NCBI RefSeq assembly: GCF_010183535.1
Contig: NC_071328.1
Location: forward strand, 7,936,001-8,000,000
DNA from: Caenorhabditis remanei
Lineage: Eukaryota > Nematoda > Chromadorea > Rhabditida > Rhabditidae
Direction of reading: 5' to 3'
Length of the DNA: 64,000 bases
This document shows, piece by piece, positions 58,346-64,000 of the stretch (position 1 is the stretch's first letter; every line of letters begins with the position of its first letter). Position numbers and translations under genes: made by a program. The notes below the pieces were generated by a model, which searched no databases, was not told the origin of the DNA, and saw only the letters and a list, made by a program, of their open reading frames with translations.

Positions 58346-60959
58346 CTGGAAATTCTTCTGAATTCTTCCTCTCATAACCTCTTCTTCTGTCATTCTCCAG
58401 GAAGCTAATTGGATTCCTCTAGTAGTGATTCTCAGTGATGCCACGTGTTGATCAGCATCACGAATTATGAAGTTTGGACTACTGAATTCTTCTATTTTCC
58501 AGTCGCATTTACCCCATCCTTTTCTGAAAACTATTGTTTTCTATATACAGCAAATAAACTATATGTAGTAGGGTTATTCAGGTCATGTAAAAATGTATTT
58601 AAGACAACAATGTCTCGCTCAAGCCACCAGGCCAAGTTACACATGCACCAAGTTGATCCGTTCCGGCTGATTTTTTAATAGGTTAGTACCCTGGGAATTG
58701 TAAGAATTTTATACTATACCAGATTAGGCTCCGCCCCCTTTGACCTACCGAAACAATCGATTGAAGTTGAAAAATGAAAATTTTTCTTTCGAAAGATAGG
58801 ATCAAAATCTTTTCAGAAATGAATTGCAATTTATAAGATATACACCTTTTTTCTAGCTCCCCTGCATCATATAAAAAAAATCACTTTTTTGAAAAATTTG
58901 TCAATTTTTTCATGTTTTTTGGATTTTTCGGCTGGTCGAAGTACTGCGGTCCGAAGCGAAATTATGTTTTTAAGATACATATTTGTGTGGGCTATCCGAA
59001 AATATAAAGACTTACCCCAGATTTGGGTGTCTAGCTGAGTTATGATCCAAAAAGTGACGAAATTTAATGCATTTCAACGTACCCCCCTCCATGGTAAAAT
59101 ACTGGTGGCTGACAAAAATCAAAAATATTTCTGATTTAATTTGAACAGAGCTAGCGTAGTGTTCACACAACTGTTCAGACAATTCTAGCCATGTTTCAGT
59201 GAGTTACAGACAACTCCTCCATTTTTTCGACTCAATAAGTTTGAGCTCTTGTAACTTTTCAGATTATGACTCAAAATCTTAGAAACTTTGAGAAAATTAT
59301 GGAATATACTACAAAAACACAATCAATTAGCTGAATATGTATCTTAAAAACATAATTTCGCTTCGGACCGCAGTACTTCGACCAGCCGAAAAATCCAAAA
59401 AACATGAAAAAATTGACAAATTTTTCAAAAAAGTGATTTTTTCTATATGATGCAGGGGAGCTAGAAAAAAGGTGTATATCTTATAAATTGCAATTCATTT
59501 CTGAAGAGATTTTGATCCTATCATTCGAAAGAAAAATTTTCATTTTTCAACTTAAATCGATTGTTTCGGTAGGTCAAAGGGGGCGGAGCCTAATCTGGTA
59601 TAGTATAAAATTCTTACAATTCCCAGGGTACTAACATATTAAAAAATCAGCCGGAACGGATCAACTTGGTGCATGTGTAACTTGGCCTGGTGGCCTATGC
59701 TCGAGCCAGTCAGAGATTGTCTCTTATTACTTTTTTTCCTTATTCACGAGCGTCGAGAAACTTTGTTTTTTTTACAAATCTTAGTTTAGCGTTGGTCTAA
59801 CAGCATTTCTCCCCCATTTTTGCATTATTCGACATGCGCATGTACTATAGAAAAACTGTAAAAATGAGGAGAAATATAGAAAAATTAGAGAAAAATATGT
59901 TTAAAAAATACATTTTTCACCGGTCGTGATTTGGGGTAAAATATGTATTAAAATACATTTTTATATGAATTGAATAACCCCATAAAGATTCCACTAATAA
60001 CCCCTCTCACTCCACCTTCTGTCATAACGATATTTCGGAATCTCCTGATTTGCATCAAATTGTTTGATGTCAATATTTCTCATTATGTTTTCTGGATTTA
60101 GATCATTTACTTCCCCGCGATATATACTCAAGAACTCCAATTTTTGATGTGTTTGACTTGATTTCCAACTGTTCAGAAACTGAATGATATCATCATCTGT
60201 GACTATTCCATCAGTTATAAACAGTTGTCTTCCCTTGAAATTTCTCAAAATATCTCCAGCTCTACTTTCCGTAATCCATATATCAAGCACTGTGGTCTGA
60301 GCCAGTTTCAGACTTTGTTCGTTTTCAAAAATTCCGCTTCCATTCAATCGAATATATTCCTGGGAGGGTGAGACAGTTAAGTACCCATCCCACAATTGTG
60401 TACCTACTCCTTCATTCCGGAAACAAATATAACTATACTTGATGTTCTCCAGTCTAGGTAAATAGTCCAAACAAAGACTTTCTAAGTGATACTCAATAGA
60501 TGATCCGAAAAACCCTCTGAAATAGTTGTGGATGGTCTGTAACATTCGCTCTCCGTCTTGTTGATTGCATAGTATGAAGAATGGGTGATTCCTAGTTGCC
60601 ATGCTGAAAATATCTGATTTATATAAACTATTTGTTCAACGAACAACTCACCAACACTCTACGTCGATTCCAAACAGATTCATTCGAACTATCGATCGGT
60701 TTCTTGCTTCTCCTCTTGGTACCAATTTCATAAACTCGTTGTTATTACTGTTAGACGATGAAATACTAGCCTTTTCTAGGCTAGAAGAGGAGTATGATAT
60801 CGAAATGATCTTATTAAATCTCGATTTCATAGTTCTTTCTATCCTTTCTTTAACCTTTTTCGAGCAAAACGACAGAAGAAGGATATCGATTAGTTCCATA
60901 CTTGAGAATATTTCAGCTTGGACCACCGAGGGAAAACCAGAAAGTTTCATAGTTTTCAT
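58008..60959 (-). CDS. F-box/FBA_2 unit, upstream member of a fused pair
   Basis: Exons 60959-60652 (F-box: GFPSVVQAEIFSSMELIDIL, LLSFCSKKVKERIERTM), 60603-60016 (FBA_2: YFRGFFGSSIEYHLESLCL, GRQLFITDGIVTDDDIIQFL, NSWKSSQTHQKLEFLSI) and 58523-58008. The third exon supplies the expected C terminus (FSSPNFIIRDADQHVASLRI, ASWRMTEEEVMRGRIQ) but then, instead of a stop, runs on through about 15 residues into the F-box of the next unit. The 1.49-kb intron between exons 2 and 3 is almost entirely an inverted-repeat element. Splice phases agree with those of the downstream unit, confirming tandem paralogy. SCF substrate-receptor role by family. Confidence 0.65.
58571..59983. mobile_element. 1.41-kb inverted-repeat element in an F-box intron
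   Basis: Ends GGGTTATTCA... / ...TGAATAACCC. Long inner arms match closely (AGGCTCCGCCCCCTTTGACC / GGTCAAAGGGGGCGGAGCCT) and converge near 59190. The outermost 100-250 bp of the two sides is less well matched. I see no clear target duplication. Related sequence lies at 49437-49465 and 62440-63148. No coding capacity. Confidence 0.75.
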
Positions 60960-61773
60960 TCTGAAATAATGAAAAATATAATAGAGACAGAGAGGTAAAG
61001 AAAAGAGAGATTCAAAAAAATCAATGAGTGGAACGAGGAGATGTAGTGAGTCTTGTGTGTCCTCATCTCTGTCACGTCGTCACCCTTCCATTCCCACGAC
61101 AGAGACACACGGTCTCATTAGAGCAAATATCGCCAAACGAAGACAGTACGATACACATCTGAGAACAAGACTAACTTTGCGTAACTTTTCTCTTCATTTT
61201 TGTATAGTTGAAAACTTTTTGATATCTATTCGAGGTACACTGATAGATGAGCACGTGTGTTCTGCTTGAATGAGACAGAAACTGAGAATTCAAACTACAA
61301 AAGTTCATGCTGAAAACTGTCATAATTGAGATCGTCTCGTTCCAGAAATGTCTTCTGAGATCAAACTGACAACTAACGGAAAAAATGTTTTTGTTCCAAT
61401 TATCAAGAAAAAGTATCAACTATTTCTGGGAGCGGTTCTGAAACGATATGATTGTGATTTGGGCTCCAGGACGTTTTGAAACCAGTTGTGTCTGGTAACA
61501 TATTCACTTGAAAATGAACAACAACTTCATCAGAATTTTCATGGTCTCAAACTGTCTGGTTTCGAAATGCCATGGTTTCCAATGTTCTGTTCTAAAACCT
61601 TCCAAACCAAAAAATTTGTTTTAAAAATCCCAATTTTCGCCGCGTGACATCGTCTCATTTCTTTTTTTCTTCGTCCCACCGCCTATCTATTCTTTATCTA
61701 AATTCACTTCTAATTTATCCGAAATTCGAAAGTTCGACTGGAAAAATAAGTGAGAAAAAGCAACACATGACCC
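60960..61773. other. Intergenic, upstream of the fused F-box genes
   Basis: The open frames at 61024-61269 and 61171-61419 lack splice context and family similarity. Nothing recognised. Confidence 0.5.
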
Positions 61774-61952
61774 TGTGTTATATCGTTAGGTGGAGAGTAG
61801 AGTGGAGAGTGGAGTATAAGTAACTATTTATTTACATAAGGAATAACCGAAAACTATTAGTTCTCTCGGTTTATGGGCAGATCTTCTTGCCACGTGTGAC
61901 CTTAGGGTTAGGCGATCACTAGGCTAGACCATTGCTAGTTCACACCACAACA
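61774..61952 (-). mobile_element. 179-bp long terminal repeat of an LTR retrotransposon
   Basis: Read on minus it begins TGTTGTGGTGTGAACTAGC and ends TAACACA, i.e. TGT...ACA. It is directly preceded by a polypurine tract. A TATAA-like word lies inside. The second LTR is not in this window, so its length rests on the TGT...ACA ends alone. Confidence 0.5.
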
Positions 61953-62129
61953 CCTCCCTTTCTTCAACGAAAGTCCATTTGTCTACTGTCTTCTGAATCG
62001 TCATTCTTCCACGACAGTCGCTGCTCAGACTCTACAGATTTTCCTTCTTGGACATCTGTCCCGATCGTTGTCCTTCTACGGTCCTTCGACGACACACGAT
62101 CTTCAGCACGTCTAACAGGCCCATACTCC
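61953..62129 (-). pseudogene. Retrotransposon 3' tail: end of pol-like frame plus polypurine tract
   Basis: Minus strand: an Arg/Ser/Glu-rich frame (VRRAEDRVSSKDRRRTTIG..., KSVESEQRLSWKNDDSEDS) ends MDFR at a TGA immediately followed by GAAGAAAGGGAGG (61953-61965), the primer site for plus-strand synthesis, and then the LTR. The upstream part of the retrotransposon is missing; AGGGTAC repeats take its place at 62130. Superfamily (BEL/Pao or Ty3) cannot be settled from so short a tail. Confidence 0.45.
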
Positions 62130-62306
62130 AAGGGTACAACGGATTGAGGGTACAATGACTCTTAGGGTACCATGACTCAGAGGGTACTATACTTTTAGGG
62201 TACAACGAGTAAGTTGCTCTTAGGGTACAACAGATTGTTGACTGAAAGGGTACAACGATCTGAATACTCAAAGGGTACAACGATCTGAATACTCAAAGGG
62301 TACAAC
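62130..62306. repeat. AGGGTACAA repeat array
   Basis: Nine copies of AGGGTAC (mostly AGGGTACAAC) at 12-30 bp spacing. This is the same word that builds the arms of the 36198-37617 element, in the same sense as its left arm. No right arm is present. Confidence 0.65.
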
Positions 62307-62439
62307 AAAGTTTTTGATCACAACTGAACTTTTTACAGTTTTATTATTGAAACTGTATGAAGTTCGACCGAATAATAGTTCTACTGTGGAACGTTGTTTA
62401 GTCTGATCTAAAATATATAAGTTTCATTGAAATAGGAAT

Positions 62440-63148
62440 TGAGTTTGGTTATTCAAAACACAATATCTGACTGGCTCGAGCACAAATCACCAGGTCATGC
62501 CACATTTCAGCCAAACAAATTCATTCTGGTTGATTTTTTGATATGTTATCGCCCAGCATATTCAAAGATATTCATAGCATAACCCATTAGGATCCGCCTC
62601 CTTCGGTGACGAAAATCAACAATATTTCTGATCTCAGTTATTCAGAGCTAGAATAGTACTCACGAAATCTTGCAGCATGTACTGATCATGTTTCAGTTAA
62701 TCAAAAACACTTCAGAAATTGACCTTCATTTTTTCCAGTTGAAAGTTTGAGTTTTCGTAGCTTTCCAGATTTTGATTCAAAAACTCAAACACTTTGGAAG
62801 AATAGTGCAATCTTCTAAAAATACAAATATTTTATTCAAGGGGATACGAAATATTCACTTTTCGATCATAACTCTCCTAGACACTGAAATCTAGGGAAGG
62901 TATTTGTATTTTCGAATAGCCAACACAAATATGAATTTTATCATCATGATTTTGTTTTGGACAGCAGTGCTTTGACTAGCCGAAAAATCCAAAAAAAAAC
63001 TATTTGAAATTATAAATACCTTCCTCAGATTTCAGTCAAAAAAGTGAAGATTTCGACGTACCCCTTGAATAAAAGACGTCAATTTCTGAAGTGTTTGTGA
63101 TTAACTGAAACATGATCAGAACATGCTGCAAGATTTCGTGACCAGAAT
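62440..63148. repeat. Diverged copy of the 58.6-kb inverted-repeat family
   Basis: CTGGCTCGAGC, CAGGTCATGCCACATTTCAG and a GATTTTTTGATATGTT stretch correspond to parts of 58620-58690. The inner palindrome 62650-63145 (CGAAATCTTGCAGCATGT... / ...ACATGCTGCAAGATTTCG) mirrors itself. Confidence 0.55.
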
Positions 63149-63149
63149 C

Positions 63150-64000
63150 ATAACATGTTTGAATTCTAGTTACAATTGAAGCAGTCCGCATGTGTCAAGT
63201 TGAACAAAACATCATCAAGAAAATTCCAGTCATCAATTAATATTCGGATTGTACCAAAAAAGTTCAAACCTAAACTTGAAAATTCTAGCCATTGACTGGG
63301 CATTCTTTGTTTGTTGTTTACTTTATTTCTTTCTTTTCCATATTTCCATATATTCAATAAACAAACATTAATTTCTATTGAACAAAACCAATCATGATAA
63401 TAAAAGTTTTCATCGAACAAACAATTAGACAAATATATGCGAAATTAGGTGATATCAGACTAAGAATATTGTTAAGCTCACAATTATTTCAAAATCTTCC
63501 GGAAATGAAAATGGTTGAAGAAATACATCCCAGCTTTCTCCTCATCTTTTCTTATGATTTTTCTCCCTTTCGGTTGGTCAATAGATCTGTAAATAAGATT
63601 ATTAACAGTTTTAAAGACGGCTATGTATGGGAACACATCAATTTGGAAATCGATCAACAGGATCTTCATTCAAAAATTTGAACTATTTTAGAAATAGTAA
63701 CTGTAACACTTACACAACATTTGCTCCATCTAGAATGGCAAACACTTGGTTTCTGAACGATTCTTCCATGGCTTCGCAGTCTAGAGTCATCTCGAATATC
63801 TTGAGATTTTCCAGTTTTCCATTGTACCAAGCTAGGACAAGAGAGGACAAATCGGTCGGGTCGATAGGCGCCGTGTTGAGAGTCAAACAAATAACTTCAC
63901 ATTTCATTGTTAGGAATGATGAAAAGGCAAGCCACTCATTTTTTTGAAGAATGAATAGTGATCGAACATTCAACTGGAAATGTTGCTTTCCATCGGTTAG
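63150..64000. repeat. Paralogous segment of 35955-36099 + 39182-40000
   Basis: Aligns first with the left flank and then, without a break, with the right flank of the 3.1-kb element, then with the F-box gene at 39351-40509. It is therefore an element-free duplicate. The duplication continues past the window edge. Confidence 0.75.
63484..64000 (-). CDS. F-box/FBA_2 protein, 3' part of a paralogue of the 39.4-kb gene
   Basis: Exon 63586-63484 is the C terminus (SIDQPKGRKIIRKDEEKAGM, FFNHFHFRKILK). The exon from 63714 is open to the window edge (LNVRSLFILQKNEWLAFSSF, LVLAWYNGKLENLKIFEMTL, FRNQVFAILDGANVV). Both splice sites and phases match the paralogue. One codon shorter around NTAPIDPTD. The F-box and start lie beyond the window. 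Confidence 0.7.

Noticed and set aside
61024..61269. 81-residue plus-strand frame
   Set aside because: Arg/Ser-rich, no homologous pattern, no splice context; upstream of the F-box pair on the opposite strand.

Overview
The window reads as nuclear DNA of a Caenorhabditis-type nematode. Introns are mostly 45-60 bp with TTTCAG-like acceptors, the base composition is AT-rich, and the genes belong to nematode families: a FLP-33 neuropeptide precursor, a nematocin-type GPCR, PAN_3/C-type lectin secreted proteins and F-box/FBA_2 and F-box/FTH proteins. The exact species cannot be decided from the sequence alone.

Layout. (1) 1-13.2 kb is a conventional gene block: the 3' end of an MCRS1-like FHA gene (+), a small one-pass membrane protein with two PPxY motifs (-), an eight-exon C2H2 zinc-finger gene (-), flp-33 (+) and, convergent to it, a vasopressin/oxytocin (nematocin)-family receptor, best matched to ntr-1 (-), whose first intron is about 4 kb. 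(2) 13.2-17.4 kb has no gene that I can support. (3) 17.4-28.6 kb (copy A) and 41.65-49.3 kb (copy B) are two copies of a segmental duplication. Each holds a convergent pair of PAN_3 + C-type lectin-domain genes. Copy A has been enlarged by mobile elements and has lost an exon; a third fragment lies at 34.3-34.9 kb. (4) 28.7-41.6 kb between the copies is a transposon-rich patch: a Cys-rich secreted-protein gene split by a 1.5-kb element with a 9-bp target duplication, a VWA-like pseudogene, a hAT transposase fragment, and a 3.1-kb inverted-repeat element that carries a second 9-bp-TSD element inside it. An intact F-box gene follows. (5) 49.3-64 kb is an F-box neighbourhood: an acidic low-complexity protein gene with an in-frame stop, an F-box/FTH gene, two tandem F-box/FBA_2 genes whose 3' and 5' ends are fused in one open frame, an LTR-retrotransposon tail, and the 3' end of a second copy of the 39-kb F-box gene.

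The strongest theme is the number of long inverted repeats (about ten, 0.15-1.6 kb, several with clean target duplications). Several sit inside introns or exons, so transcription of host genes would produce long hairpin RNA. Exon structures were read by hand from splice signals and frame continuity; the multi-exon models close exactly in frame except where an entry says otherwise.
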